Positions 53,108 through 64,000 of a stretch of 64,000 nt of DNA are shown in pieces. The position numbers were made by a program, and so were the translations under genes. The stretch is from Bombardia bombarda (lineage: Eukaryota > Ascomycota > Sordariomycetes > Sordariales > Lasiosphaeriaceae), in NCBI GenBank assembly GCA_030512295.1, contig JAULSR010000002.1:7130001-7194000 (forward strand), given 5' to 3'. Every line of letters starts with the position of its first letter. Positions within the stretch are counted from its first letter, which is position 1. The notes under the pieces were generated by a model. It was not told the origin of the DNA. It was given only the letters and a program-made list of their open reading frames with translations, and did not search any database.

Positions 53108-54931
53108 ATGTCGACAGAATCAACGCGCCCGTTGCTGCTGCCGCAGAACCGCAAGCTGCGACATCTACGGGGCATCCACCTGCGGAACCTGACTTTCACA
53201 CGCCCCCGCGGCCGCACCATCGACGATGCTGCCCTCAACAAGTCCCCCTCCAAGCTCGAGGCCCTACGCGAGACGCCTCAATTGCACCATGCCCTCTCCT
53301 CCGAGGATCTGCGCCCGCCTGCCGGACGCCGCCGGAGCACTAACCTGTCCAATGGCAACCCTCTGACCCGGCAGAAGAGGATCGAGGATGCATTCGACTC
53401 CAAGCTCGCAGACGCCTTCTTCACCCTCCACGTCCCCGCCGAGACCGACCCCGTCTACATCAGCGAGGTCTCCGAGCGAGCCACAAACTTCAACTTCCGT
53501 CCCTTCGAGCTGGCTGAGCTCGACTCGGCCGTCACGCGATCCCCGCAAGTCACCATCAAGGTCTGGACAAGGAGACGGGACGCATGGAGCTTGCTCCTCG
53601 AGGACGAGGTGGACCTCCGCGCCCTCAACTGGCTGGGAAGCGTCCAGAGCGTGCACTTTCCGCCCAACAGCCTCGTCTTCCACATGGTCGACGGCATCTA
53701 CTCGATTGAGCTCTCGGGCAAAGTGCCTGCCCCCAAACAAACCGCCCCGCTCCCTACATCCTCCTACAACGCCCTGATGCGCCTCGCCACGCTGGACAAC
53801 TCCATCCAAGACGCCATCGCCACCCGGGACGCCGTCGCCAAGCAGATCAACGACCTGCTCGAGCGCACGCCCAAGAACGAGCTCCCCGAAGCCCAAGACA
53901 AGCTCGCCCTCGCCAACAAATACCTCGCGCAGCAGCGCCGTGCCGTCGCGGCCGCCGCCAAGCGCAACACCGACCTCAAGGCCTCCATCGCCGCCCGCAA
54001 GGCCGCCATCGAGCAAGGGCGCGCGCTGCAGCAAAAGGCCGCGCGCGACGTCGAGAACGCCACCGAGCACCTCGCGCAGTCCAAGCTCCTCTCGGCCAAG
54101 ACAAAACAGGACATCCACGGCCAGCGCCGCCGCATCTGCGAGGACCTCTCGCGCATCTTTTCCATCACGCCCGTCCCTCCTCCCTCAACCACTGGCGGCG
54201 CCCCCGCGCCGCCGCCGCCGCCGCCGCCGCCGCCACTGTCCTTCCAGATCTGCGGCACGCCGCTCCCCAACACCGTGTACGACTCGACCACAAGCCACAA
54301 GCAGTCGGGCGAGGACGCGCTCTCGGCCGCGCTCGGCCACGTCGCCCAGCTCGTCGACGCGCTGCAGTACTACCTCGGCGTGCCGCTGCCGTACCCCATC
54401 CGCCCGTTCGGCTCGCGCGCCAGCGTCCGCGACGACATCAGCCAGCTGCCCGATCTGCAGCGCGAGTTCCCGCTCTACGTGCCCCGCGGCGGATCCAGCG
54501 CCCAGTTCAGGTTCGAGTACGGGTGGTTCATACTGAATAAAGATATCGAGGTCCTGTGCCACTCGCAGGGGCTGAAGGTGGTGGATCTGCGGCATACGCT
54601 GCCGAATTTAAAGTACTTGTTGTACGTGTGCAGCGCGGGGAGCGAAGAGATGCCGGAGAGGAAGAGGGGCGGGGTGAGGGGGTTGTGGCAGGGGAGGATC
54701 AAGACGATGGGGGGAGGAGTGGTGGGTATGGCTGGGGCTGATGAGGACGAGCGGAGCAGTTTGGGTGGTGGTGGTGGTGGGAGTAGGAGAGGTAGTGATG
54801 CCAGTGATGTTCCTACCGGTGGTAAGGGAGGGTTTGTGAGCGCGCCTCCGTCGATTTCGCTTCCGTTTGAAGAGGGCGGGACGAAGTTGACGCTGCGGAC
54901 GAAGGGTCTGAGGGAGAATGCGGCGAGATGA
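53108..54931 (+). CDS. UVRAG/Vps38-like autophagy and endosome PI3-kinase subunit
   Basis: Single exon, 607 residues from MSTESTRPLL. Domains in order: an N-terminal region with LRGIHLRNLTF and a C2-like part (FFTLHVP...VTIKVWTRRRDAWSLLLEDEVDL, residues about 100-200); a coiled coil about 215-360 (LERTPKNELPEAQDKLALAN and following); a polyproline run; then a BARA-like domain ending FRFEYGWFILNKDIEVLC (near 465) and LRHTLPNLKYLLYVC. This is the Atg14/UVRAG (Vps38) layout, a subunit that directs Vps34-Vps15-Vps30 to endosomes or autophagosomes. I infer endosomal PtdIns3P synthesis. The C-terminal tail is Gly/Ser-rich and probably disordered. Confidence 0.85.
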   Translation: MSTESTRPLLLPQNRKLRHLRGIHLRNLTFTRPRGRTIDDAALNKSPSKLEALRETPQLHHALSSEDLRPPAGRRRSTNLSNGNPLTRQKRIEDAFDSKLADAFFTLHVPAETDPVYISEVSERATNFNFRPFELAELDSAVTRSPQVTIKVWTRRRDAWSLLLEDEVDLRALNWLGSVQSVHFPPNSLVFHMVDGIYSIELSGKVPAPKQTAPLPTSSYNALMRLATLDNSIQDAIATRDAVAKQINDLLERTPKNELPEAQDKLALANKYLAQQRRAVAAAAKRNTDLKASIAARKAAIEQGRALQQKAARDVENATEHLAQSKLLSAKTKQDIHGQRRRICEDLSRIFSITPVPPPSTTGGAPAPPPPPPPPPLSFQICGTPLPNTVYDSTTSHKQSGEDALSAALGHVAQLVDALQYYLGVPLPYPIRPFGSRASVRDDISQLPDLQREFPLYVPRGGSSAQFRFEYGWFILNKDIEVLCHSQGLKVVDLRHTLPNLKYLLYVCSAGSEEMPERKRGGVRGLWQGRIKTMGGGVVGMAGADEDERSSLGGGGGGSRRGSDASDVPTGGKGGFVSAPPSISLPFEEGGTKLTLRTKGLRENAAR

Positions 54932-55576
54932 GCGAGATTTGTCAGTTTATGGTGGTTTGGGGAGTTTTGCATGTTTCAGCGAAGTAGTGGTTCAGATAAG
55001 TACTATTCTAGCGTTCTCATTGATCTTGGGAGTTTACATTGGGTTGTAGATATTTTCACGGGGTTTATGGTCTATACAACAGCGTGTATACTTAGGTTGT
55101 GGCAAGTCGAGACCGCCGGGGGGTGCTGTTGATGCCTTGGTGTTGCTATTTAAGATGAGATTCTTCTAAGATACCCCGAATAGATACAAAGCTTTTCCTT
55201 ACATCGTCATTTTTGATCTGCGAGACCGAAAAAGATGCGAGATGAGTATGGGTCATGTAAACAGGGATAAAGAGATACTGACCAGCCAAGGTCTTGTTTA
55301 TTTCATCTTTTCATAATATCAAGAGTACTATATACGAGGGTCACATAATGGATACCGTATTTTAATGGCAAAGCACATTCACAAAGCATATTCAAACGTG
55401 TACAAGAAGTTTTTGGATCAAATTTTATTATATCATATTGATGGTGTCCGACTTTCTCCATCGTCGAGCGGGAGTTGCTACTCAAATGTTCACTTACGGA
55501 CATACCTTACCCACGATAAACACCCAAAGTTCAGAAGAGGAGCAAATCACAACGACAAAGGGGCTCAGGCGGGCAG
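54932..55576. other. intergenic region between convergent genes
   Basis: About 640 bp, AT-rich. No feature seen. Confidence 0.55.
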
Positions 55577-55990
55577 CTACTCTTGTTCTACCACGTCAAA
55601 CCCCAAATACCGCGCAACAGTCTTTCCAACCTTCTTCTCACCACCATCGCCCAACATATACCTGCCTGCAGGTGGTGGCGGGGGGTTACCAAATCTGGTT
55701 TCAATTCCAGGAATCTCCTCCACTTTACGAGAAGCTCGTCCCTGTCCATTGCCGGCAGAAAAAGCGGGTCTAGGGCCGCAAGTGCCACAGTGAAATGCAG
55801 GGAAGACCTGCCTCGCCTCCATAGCGCTGGCGGGAACTTCGCCGTGGTACTGGCTGTAGTCTCGCGGGAGGGGTTGGCCAGGCTGGGGCCGGTAGGTACG
55901 GTCCACGCCAGCACGGCGGTAGGTGTACATGGCCTCGTTCATTTGGGGTGGCTGGGTGTAGTTATTTTGGTTGTTGTTGTTAGTATTCAT
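55577..55990 (-). CDS. small Asn/Pro-rich hypothetical protein
   Basis: From the ATG at 55990 the product is 137 residues. It opens with Asn repeats, continues MNEAMYTYRRAGVDRTYRPQ and QPLPRDYSQYHGEVPASAME, has a Cys pair (HCGTCGPRP), a PPPPPAGRYMLGDGG stretch and ends KTVARYLGFDVVEQE. The start is uncertain. A GTAAGT donor at about 56009 and TACTAAC plus ACACCCAG at about 55955 form a perfect fungal intron that would remove this ATG. Translation would then start at the ATG at 55942 (MNEAMYTYRR, 121 residues). A third ATG at 56107 is in frame upstream. No family recognised; it is probably real because the C-terminal half is clearly protein-like. Confidence 0.6.
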   Translation of the reverse strand: MNTNNNNQNNYTQPPQMNEAMYTYRRAGVDRTYRPQPGQPLPRDYSQYHGEVPASAMEARQVFPAFHCGTCGPRPAFSAGNGQGRASRKVEEIPGIETRFGNPPPPPAGRYMLGDGGEKKVGKTVARYLGFDVVEQE

Positions 55991-58297
55991 AGTGGGTAGG
56001 GGATACTTACCTGGTGTTTGTAGCTGGAGGGCGACTGTTGTGATGTGTTTGGTGTGTGGAAAAATGTTTGACAATTTGTTTGGTAGAAGCTTTGGAGGGA
56101 TAATCATGGGTTTAAATATGATTTGGACGGGGTGTGTTCTTTGTTCCTACTGCTGGCGCCGTTAACAAAGAGTCGGAACACAATATCTTTGACGACAATA
56201 CCTCTTTTAACTAAGCTCCCATTTTGCCAAAAAGCCACGTTTACTTTATAACATGGCTATTGTTTGCCCAAAGCAATGAATGACCCTTTGTTTCCAAAAC
56301 GGGTAGTCAAAGCCAATGAGGAAGACATTGGGTACCTAGATAACCCAACACCGTCATCTTGCAGACCACCTGATTGCTAAGTGATAAGAGCGTGGAGCGG
56401 GTCATGGACGATAATCGGTTTGGAGAAGCCGTTGCAGGAGGCGGCAAGCGACCTGGACTTTTTGGCCTGGTGGAGAGCGCGCCATCATCGTCGAATGGGT
56501 AAGGGTGTGCGGGAAATGGCATACACACTAGATGAGAGAGAGTTTGTCTAAGACGATGTGTGGGATTTTGTGACTGCCAATATGCAATAATGCAGGGAAG
56601 AGGGTGTGATCGCCTAGTAGGATATGAACTGGGGTGATCTGGTAAGTGCATATATGAGGGTGTTAATACAGTAAAATGCATGTTGTAGCTTTTTATATGG
56701 TATATATCGATAATCGGCCAGTCTTTTTTGTGGTTAAATACTCTTGTTGTATCATGTGTTGTCCTATCCCCGTGCTGCGATTCCTGGTTAATTTGCAAGG
56801 AAATGGGGTTCGAGTGCTGATGATACGTCACTACACCCAAACTTTGCTGAACGACAGAAACACACTCATCCGGTTGATGGCAGCAGCAATATTCGGCTGA
56901 TATGGAAGCGAAAGCAATGTCGACCAATCAGGGCAGCCGATCCGCTCTGCCAACCACCCACGGGCCGACCACCCATTTCCTTACGACCCAAACTCACAGT
57001 TTTCCTTTCATTCAGATTCGGAACTTGATCTGTGTCAGGTGCGGTTTTCGTCTGCCGACCAAGCTGCCAGGATGTAAATTCATCAAGCTCAACCAAGCTT
57101 CAGGCACACCTTTCCAACCCCGCCTTCTCCACATTATAAGCAACCACCTGCGATCAAAGGTCAGAATGCTCATTGCTATGTCTTTGGCGGACGGGCAACT
57201 GGCAACGGGCGACGAGCCGTGTCAATGTCAGTGCGCTTGCAGGTGCATGCTGCACGCACGACCGCTGCGGGACGGCTACCGCGAGGGGATTTGCGGAGGC
57301 ACAAGACCCTTTGGCGGGCTGCACACCACTATGTTCCCGCTTTATTGACCCACGCTGGTCCGGGAGAAGATGCACAAGAGCGAACCTGGAAGTCATGAGA
57401 GCGACGCCGTCCGCTTGGGCCTTTCGTCAAAGTCCCAGCTGCACTCGCTCCCTTCAGATGTTGGTGGTCTTCAAATATTGAAGCTGATTGAATAGATACA
57501 CCCAACGCCAACAAGAGGTAGTCATGGATGACCAAGATCAAAATATTCTCGGTACCGTCCGAGGCCCTCCTGCCCCAGGCCCAATCCGTCAAAAACGCCA
57601 ACTTCATCCGCATAAAAACATCTGCACAGGTACGTTGTAGCGAGTTCTAGCTCCGTCAATGCGCACCACCTCGACCATCAGGTAAAGTTGCAGTGCCAAG
57701 TAGAGACACACGACGTTTGAAACCCGATGAGCAAAGAGAACTAGCTTGCCGCTTAAGGTTGGCACTACGAGCGACGATGGCAGCTCATCGGTCTTCTAGT
57801 TTCTCTCACTACCTACCATGGACGACGACCAGCTGCCGATGGCTGGGCGCAGAACGTGTCTGTGTGTCCAAGGCTCGGCTAGGTAGGTCCGCTTGATGGC
57901 ACGACTGCACAACAACTGCACCACTGCCGGCTGTCCATGGAGGTGTCGTCAGAGAAGCGAGTTCAGCCGTTCCCCAGACATCCGTCGCTTGACTTTCCCC
58001 AGACTGGAGCGTTGCATTGGCATCCACCTGGACGTCAATCCTGGAATTGCCATTCCTCGGGAAGTCGTATCGGCGACCGCCCAAGATGGCTGGCTACCTT
58101 ATTTCTACCCGTCTATTCCTCCTCGCCTCTCTCGTCTTTATTAACACTCGTGTATCACCCGTGCTGCTGCACCCCGGGTTACCGCGCCAACATCCTCTCT
58201 CAACATACATAGCGGATCGATAATGACCGGCGCTCAGAGTGAGAGTCGAGGTCATCGATATTCAATATTTCGACGTGTTTCTTAATTGTCTACCGCA
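55991..58297. other. intergenic region, divergent promoters
   Basis: About 2.3 kb between divergent genes. Frames on both strands are short and without a family. No supported gene. Confidence 0.5.
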
Positions 58298-59984
58298 ATG
58301 GACGATGCCAGCGGGCAACCGCCTGCACCTGGCATACCGCTGGACCTGCCGCACGACTCACGGCGGTCCAACATCATCGTATCTGCTTCTGTCTCTTGGG
58401 TGATTGCGGCGCTCTTGGTCGTATTGCGATTCTACACAAGAGGCATCGTCATTCGTGTGCTTGGCCCAACCGACTGGAGCATTCTTCTTTCACTGGTACG
58501 TGACTGGTCGATGTCATTGTGGACAAAGCGCTAACAACAGCCCTAAGGTGTTCGCTGGTGCCACATGTGCCGGGGTCATAGAACGTTCGTGATTACAACC
58601 CCTAATTTCCACAGGCAGCCACTCACAAGCATCATGTAGAGGCGATTCGCGGTTCTGGTACACATATATGGGATCTGGATCCCACCGACACGGAGGGGGG
58701 CATGGCATGGGGACGGGTACGTTTCCCCTGATCATTGCAACCATACACACGCTCCTGTGCGGCGCAGTCGCTACAGGCATTTGTTAACACAACCCTCCTA
58801 CAGGCCGCCTGGTACGGCATTCTCTTCTACGTCCTCTCGCTTTGCTTCTCCAAGGTTTCCATTGTGCTTCTCTATATTCACCTATTCTCGTTCCGATGGG
58901 CGCGCATCTGCGGCCAGATCCTACTCGCCATCGTGGTCTCCAGCAGCGTGTACATGATGATCTCCACCTTCACAGCATGCATACCCCTTGAGTCGTATTG
59001 GGACTATAGGGTCCCCAGCAGATACTGCCACGCGCAGAGTATCTGGTGGTCTAATACTGGTTTACATATGGGTAGGTCGCAAACAAAAGCCCCCCGACTA
59101 ATAACTACAGACATTGACAATAACAACAAAACAGCCACCGACTTCCTCATCTTCCTCCTACCCATGCCCGTCGTATGGACCATCATGCTCCCCAAGCGGC
59201 AAAAGCTTATCCTCTGCGGCGTCTTTGGCCTTGGCTTTGTGTACGTTAATCCACTGCCATTTTCCCAACCCAACCAAACCCGAATGCTGACACCACCACC
59301 ACCACCACCACCACCACCCCCAGCGTCTGCTTCATCTCCATCCTCCGCCTCCAAAACCTCATCCAGGTCGAAAACCATCCGAATCCCGACTTCACCTACG
59401 CCGCCGCCGAGCTCTCCTACCTCACCGCCGTCGAAGTCAACGGCGCCATCGCCTGCGCCTGCGTCATGACCCTCAAGCCCTTCGTCGCCCGCTACTTCCC
59501 CGGCCTGCTCAGCTCCCGCCACTCACGCAACGGCGGTTCGTCCCCGCGCGTCAACGGAAGCAATCCTCGCTCGCCGCCGACCATCGGCTCACGGCCGTCC
59601 AAAGCGCCACTGAGCCCGGTGGACAGCGAGCTTGGAGGTGTTGGTCCCAAAGGGCAGAGACATGGAGGAGGAGGGGGTAATGCGACGTGGACGGATGGGA
59701 CAGGGTATGTCGAGTTGGATGACGAGTGGATGGTGGATGTGGAGCTGGCTGAGCATGCGGGCCACGGTATTGGTAATGGTCATGGGGGGAATGGGGAGGT
59801 GGTGAGTGTGAGGATGGATGGGCTGACTGGGAGGGTTGGAGGGGTTGATACCAAGATTTATAGCGATGGGAAGGACTTTGCGGCGCGGGACGCCGAGGGG
59901 ATGGGATATGGTGTTGGAGGGGACGGTGGTGGCGGTGGGGTGATCAAGATTGAGACGGAGGTGGTGAAGAAGATGGAGGGGTAA
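58298..59984 (+). CDS. seven-helix integral membrane protein, fungal rhodopsin-like domain (PTH11-related)
   Basis: Six exons, 58298..58495, 58548..58584, 58640..58716, 58804..59071, 59135..59240 and 59324..59984, give 448 residues; every intron is GT-AG and each join keeps frame. The start is ATG at 58298 (the upstream frame opens with TTG). Helices are seen as IIVSASVSWVIAALLVVL, AAWYGILFYVLSLCF, ILLAIVVSSSVYMMI, FLIFLLPMPVVWTIML and LILCGVFGLGFVVCFISIL. The motif RFYTRGIVIRVLGPTDW after helix 1 and HIWDL before helix 3 are signatures of the large fungal rhodopsin family, some of which are GPCR-like sensors. The C-terminal 150 residues are Gly-rich and cytosolic. The intron before the last exon ends in a CAC repeat. 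Confidence 0.85.
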
Positions 59985-60725
59985 GGGGGAGAAGGGATGG
60001 ACGTTTGGGTTAACGACCTAGGCACTTAGGCTTGAGGGGTATGATGTATTCGGAAAATAATGCTATTTTCATATGTGGCAACAATGTGTTGCAGCTTTCA
60101 AAAGTTATTTAAGGGGTTTGACCTTCGCTTGGTTTGAGAAAAGGCCAGACGATGAGCTGAAAAAAATCTTCTCAAAGCATGCAAAAGCTGCGGTGTGACA
60201 AGTGTCCGTATGTGTGCTCCAGAGTCCGTAAAGTTGACTGTATAGGATGCTTTGCCAAGCCACGAAGCTCTTTATCATCGATCAGACTTTGAAATATCAC
60301 CGCCGAATGATGGTCGAGTGTACAATGCCACCACCATCGGATGGATCAGTAACGTGACCAAAATTTCCCTGCCTGGTCATTTACTGGATGAAGTAGGTGA
60401 AGTCTGTGTCATTATTGCCTTATTATTACAATAACCACAAACTCAGAGCAAGATGTTTAATGATTGTCTTTGGCTAGGACATAAAACCCCCAACCCTCAT
60501 CTCGCGAATAGTAAGCCCCCTTTTCTTTCCTGCTGCGGATATGGCGCACAATCGTCTCGGCATTATCAGACGGCAAATAGAAAGTAATTCATCAAGGTCG
60601 ATGATCAAGACGCAGCCGAGACGGCGACGACAAGAGTCTGCCATTCCGTGTTATGGCGTATCAGTGTCGTAGTCTGAAGCTCATGAACCAAACCTTGGTA
60701 ATGCATCATCCGTCCCCACACTACT
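59985..60725. other. intergenic region between convergent genes
   Basis: About 740 bp with no supported feature. Confidence 0.5.
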
Positions 60726-61723
60726 TTAATCACTGGTGAGGTCGAATTCCTCCTTTCCGTTTTCGAGGCGCCGAACCTTGTACCGCTCTGCAAGAGTTCC
60801 ATCAGGAGAGGCTTCGCGCTTGATTCTGCGCATTCCATCCTGGCTAGAAGGGTCAGCCTTTTTCACAGCAGCTGCCTGGTTCTGGGGAGAAATTAGCCTC
60901 GTTGTTTTGTAGCGGCTTAAGGAAGGACATACCCGACGTTCTTCGAGAAGCTCCGCTAGAAGGCGTCTTGCATCCGCGTCGCTCATGTTATAGACCTTAT
61001 CACGCAAGGTGGGGGTGGGGATAATGTATTCCTTGAGAAGGCCATCTGCAAATTCGTTAGAAACTTCCTTGTTGGCCTCACTGGATGGGTCCTTAAGGAA
61101 AGAGCCTTTTCAGACGCTTTGTCCAATCCAGGAACTGCATCCTCAAAGCCAAGGTCATAGTTTCTGTCTATTCTTCTGCCAAATCTCATGTGAAACAACT
61201 TTGCTCGGATGACACCACAGCTTTTGGCCTTCGCAATTTGGTCCTTCAGCTGCTCCGTCGTCAGGTGTTGGTCGGCGTCGATAATGTCCAGACCGGCAAA
61301 CTTGAAATAGTTTCTGCAATAACCCTTCAGACGGTCGCGCACTGTGTAACCGTCCTTGATGATTTTCGCAGAGTTGGTCGTTTTGAAGATTTGGTTCATG
61401 TTTGTGTCCTGGCCATCAAGCGTCACATACCAGCAGATGTGGTCACCTCGGTGTTGGAAGATGGATGATCTGTTCAGCTTCAGGACGAAAGGCGCGCCAG
61501 GTTTGGCCTCGATGTACTTGACAATGTAGGCAGGTTTCTGGCCGGTTGTTGTATAGAGATCTATGTCCCCAGATCGATCCTCATCGGGATCGTCGTACTC
61601 CTTGGCCGTCTCCCCATCAACGACGACGCGATAGCGTATCAGCGCCACCAATTGGGGGGAGAATGGCTGCACAGTGCGAATTTGCAATAATATGAACAAA
61701 GCAGACGAATACCTCGTCCACAT
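60726..61723 (-). pseudogene. DUF7918 protein gene with a one-base frameshift
   Basis: DUF7918-type fungal protein of unknown function, recognised by VVVDGETAKEYDDPDEDR near the start, FVLKLNRSSIFQHRGDHIC, then AKLFHMRFGRRIDRNYDLGF. The frame runs from 61723 to about 61110, reading GLDKASEK. At the A4 run 61107-61110 the frame breaks; one more A would continue as GSFLKDPSSEANKEV, ending LLKEYIIPTPTLRDKVYNM. After a 51-nt intron (60932..60882) the end reads AERYKVRRLENGKEEFDLTSD. The ATG at 61723 gives an unconvincing start (MWTRYSSALF), so the N-terminus may also be damaged. Sequencing error at the A run is possible; otherwise this is a recent pseudogene. Confidence 0.7.
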
Positions 61724-61956
61724 GGTTGTATTTAAGGACTAATTAATACATTTACTTCTGGTCTGACAGCTTTAGTGGGAGAGAGCGGGAAGTTGTGGGG
61801 AGATTGCCATTGTGCTGTTAGAGGGAGGTCTGCAAGTGACTGGGCAGGATGGTGTTAATTATTTGGATATAATAGTTAAGTAAAATGGAAGTCAAAATTT
61901 TGCCCTAGGTCGGATTGTTGCGAGGACGCTGTAAGTGGGGCACCGCGAGCACCGTG

Positions 61957-62215
61957 ACCGCACTCCGAGCGATCAGTTCTCGGCCGAGGCAGGTGAGGAA
62001 TGCACCGGGCAACGCTTCAAACAGTTAGGCAGAGTGGCCGAGCAATTGGTGCAACATAATGTGGGGCTTGATAAGGTGTGGGACCTTGACGAGGAAGAAA
62101 AGTTGCGGAAGGAGCGTTGTCTGGCCCAGTGGCTTTCGGGCAGTTCAGATGACATTTTGGATTACCCCGACATTCCAGCAAATAAAACTTCTGCATCAGA
62201 TGTTCTCACGGGTAG
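61957..62215 (+). pseudogene. fragment of unrecognised gene B, divergent from DUF7918 (copy 1)
   Basis: Reads FKQLGRVAEQLVQHNVGLDK and then EEEKLRKERCLAQWLSGSSDD without an ATG in frame. The same sequence recurs in damaged form at 63290-63375. Family unknown; called a fragment because no start or splice partner was found. Confidence 0.5.
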
Positions 62216-62556
62216 GCCATCAAGGTACCTAGCCTCGAGCAAGTGGTGCCTTGGAAGATCTCAGGATGCTATAATTATGTATACTTCATTCCGGCCTGCC
62301 ATAATACGTGTGATTATTCACTCTCAATCTTTAGCTGATAATACATTCATGATACCTAAGGGGGGGAGCAATGCTTCTCAGACTTGAAATAACCACCCTG
62401 GTAAATGACCCAGATGCAGCCAGCAACGTAAAACCACATAGCAAATGTCATCTCATAGTATGCCACCAAAGCCATAATTTCTACAACAGGTACCATCAAG
62501 ATCTTGGTGTGATAGAATAATTGCTTTCTAGGGTCATTGATCCATCCTAGATTAAC

Positions 62557-62664
62557 TTAGTCTTCTGTGAGCTCAAATTTCTCCTTGCCATTGTCAAGAC
62601 GCCGAATCTTGTATCGCTCTGTAAGCGGTCTGTCAGGAGAGGCCTCGCGCTTGATGATTGTTAC
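62557..62664 (-). pseudogene. second, truncated DUF7918 C-terminus
   Basis: Minus strand reads IKREASPDRPLTERYKIRRL and DNGKEKFELTED then stop, close to the tail of the gene at 60726 (IKREASPDGTLAERYKVRRL). Upstream only a few matching bases remain (CTAG-AATG context), so the body of the gene is lost or scrambled. A minus-strand segment at 62750-62850 (GNYVRVLHAWIENGNELHF) may be another piece. Confidence 0.65.
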
Positions 62665-62909
62665 ATTGTCATTCTAGCTTGATCGCGCTCCTTTATTTCG
62701 TCGTAGGTATCGTCTTGTACAGCTAGTCGAGGAAGTTTGACGAATTCTTGATTTATCCAGGCTGATTTGGAAGCGGATGGTGAAATGAAGCTCGTTGCCG
62801 TTTTCGATCCACGCGTGGAGGACGCGCACGTAGTTGCCCGTGCAGGAGAAAAGCAAAGGCTATGCCCGTCAGCAAATGGTCAAAGAAAACGTAAGGAAGG
62901 CAACCAACT

Positions 62910-63380
62910 TTGTACCGAGGAGTCCAACGCCTGTCGGCGTTTGTGGTGCTTCATGAGAAGATACCCGAAAGTGATCAGCTCGTGGAGAGGCCAGGATTTG
63001 ACGAGTTTAAGGATCCGTTTTTTGAACGGCTTCGCACACAGCTTTTTTTGTTCTTTCGAGCAGCGGAAGTTTTGCGAGCCACAGACTTTGAGGTCGCCAT
63101 GATCAGTTGGAGTTCACGATCGAGTACTTTCTACAGCAGTTGTAGCGAAGAAGAAAGAGGATGTGTGCCCATGGGAGATTCCTTTCCGGAAATTTTGGGG
63201 GAATATTGAAAGTGGAGCCAGTTTGTGTGGTCACGTAAGGGAATTTTAGGTATGAGGAAAAAGAACGCTCCTTCCTCCTCGTGCTCGTCCAGTGAAATGA
63301 TGTGGGGCTTGACAAGATGGGGGAACAGAACAAAGAGTTGAGGAAGGAGCGTTGTCTGGCCCCATGGCTCTAAAGCTCAG
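62910..63380 (+). pseudogene. fragment of gene B, divergent from the second DUF7918 (copy 2)
   Basis: Contains PGFDEFKDPFFERLRTQLFL and LRATDFEVAM near 62990-63110, then at 63300-63375 a degenerate repeat of copy 1 (bases matching the LRKERCLA region, with frame breaks and a TAA). It begins without an ATG. Together with the second DUF7918 fragment it forms a second divergent pair. Confidence 0.45.
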
Positions 63381-64000
63381 ATGGAAAGAAAGCAGGGTTG
63401 TCCCGGGCGGGCGGCTCAAACTTTTGCATCAGATGCAGCGAATCACCGGGAGGCAAACGTTTGAAGTATTACAAGGACAATCTGCGTTAAATATATGCAT
63501 CTATACGTAGGCGCAGATATAGGTAGCTCAAGCTGTGAGTCAGACAAACCCTTATGTTATGCTAGAAAGAAAGGATTCGCGTATAGGCTCGTGAAGTCGG
63601 ATGACAACGGCGGAACACATGGTATGGATGCATGCGAAAGATACTTGCTCATGAAGGACGAGGGCTGGTGATTGATATAGGCCGCAACGATGCTGCACAG
63701 TGCAATCAGTGCGGAAACGTTGATAGCAATGTAGAAGAACATTCATGTGGCATAAGATATGTTACATGGCAAAAGGTACATGGGTGCTACTCAGAGCGGA
63801 GATGTGCCATTTTATTTGTCCTTATGACCAGGGTCAGACATTAAACCAAACCGTTGCGTGCCTTCAACCCTTACGGATCTTTTAGAGCAGGCTCCTACAA
63901 GCTACAGTACCACCCATCCCATACTCCCAAGCCAGACAGGTCGAGAAGAGATGTGGCAAAGCGGTGTTCAATCGGTAGCTGGCTACTTTTTAATTTATAT
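63381..64000. other. right end of the window
   Basis: About 620 bp, mixed composition, no supported feature; short frames on both strands near 63560-63840 show no family. Confidence 0.45.

Noticed and set aside
53388..54595. Long alternative frames within the UVRAG/Vps38-like gene
   Set aside because: They are GC-rich shadow frames of the supported coding strand, with Arg/Ser/Pro-only composition.
62030..62060. Segment resembling a tRNA A box (GGCAGAGTGGCCGAGC)
   Set aside because: It lies inside the protein-like gene B fragment and no T-arm or anticodon arm follows within tRNA distance.
1..64000. CRISPR array, rRNA genes, intact transposase or retrotransposon genes
   Set aside because: No regularly spaced repeat-spacer array, no rRNA signature, and no intact transposase or reverse transcriptase was seen.

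Overview
The window is nuclear DNA of a filamentous ascomycete, most likely a Sordariomycete. Genes are compact, GC-rich and carry short (about 50-110 nt) GT-AG introns. The families are typical of such fungi: a BAS2-like small secreted protein, a HET-domain remnant, a FunK1 kinase relic with RIP-like decay, a PTH11/rhodopsin-like membrane protein and a DUF7918 protein. No bacterial operons, phage genes or CRISPR arrays are visible. All exon boundaries were read by eye from splice sites and frame continuity.

Layout. 0-15.3 kb is a metabolic and secretory stretch: a peroxisomal very-long-chain acyl-CoA synthetase (5' end cut by the window edge), a tandem-domain cysteine-rich secreted protein, two epoxide hydrolases of different subfamilies on either side of a secreted kelch-propeller protein, a 125-residue cysteine-rich secreted protein and a GNAT acetyltransferase. 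15.7-38.6 kb holds regulatory or poorly known genes: a basic protein with an acidic tail, a BTB-like protein, a DUF1399/GRDP-type protein with a Gly/Cys tail, two nuclear-looking hypotheticals, a decayed HET gene and a 1047-residue protein with six Myb/SANT repeats. 39-41 kb has a tRNA-Thr and a zinc alcohol dehydrogenase.

44.7-48 kb is the most rearranged part. A cytochrome P450 has lost its N-terminal half and has a scrambled I-helix. It abuts a FunK1 fungal kinase pseudogene with stop codons, an internal insertion, and a head-to-head inverted second copy of its own N-terminal region. C-to-T and G-to-A differences between the copies look like repeat-induced point mutation.

49-60 kb returns to ordinary genes: a probable mitochondrial protein, a single-pass membrane protein, a UVRAG/Vps38-like autophagy subunit, a small Pro/Asn-rich protein and a seven-helix rhodopsin-like protein. 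60.7-63.4 kb is a duplicated and decaying module with a DUF7918 gene (one-base frameshift) and a divergent partner.

Functional links. The hydrolases, dehydrogenase, P450 and acyl-CoA synthetase suggest lipid, epoxide or aromatic detoxification, but they share no obvious co-regulation. No complete, clearly new multi-gene system was found. The strongest unusual signals are the P450/FunK1 rearrangement and the duplicated DUF7918 module.
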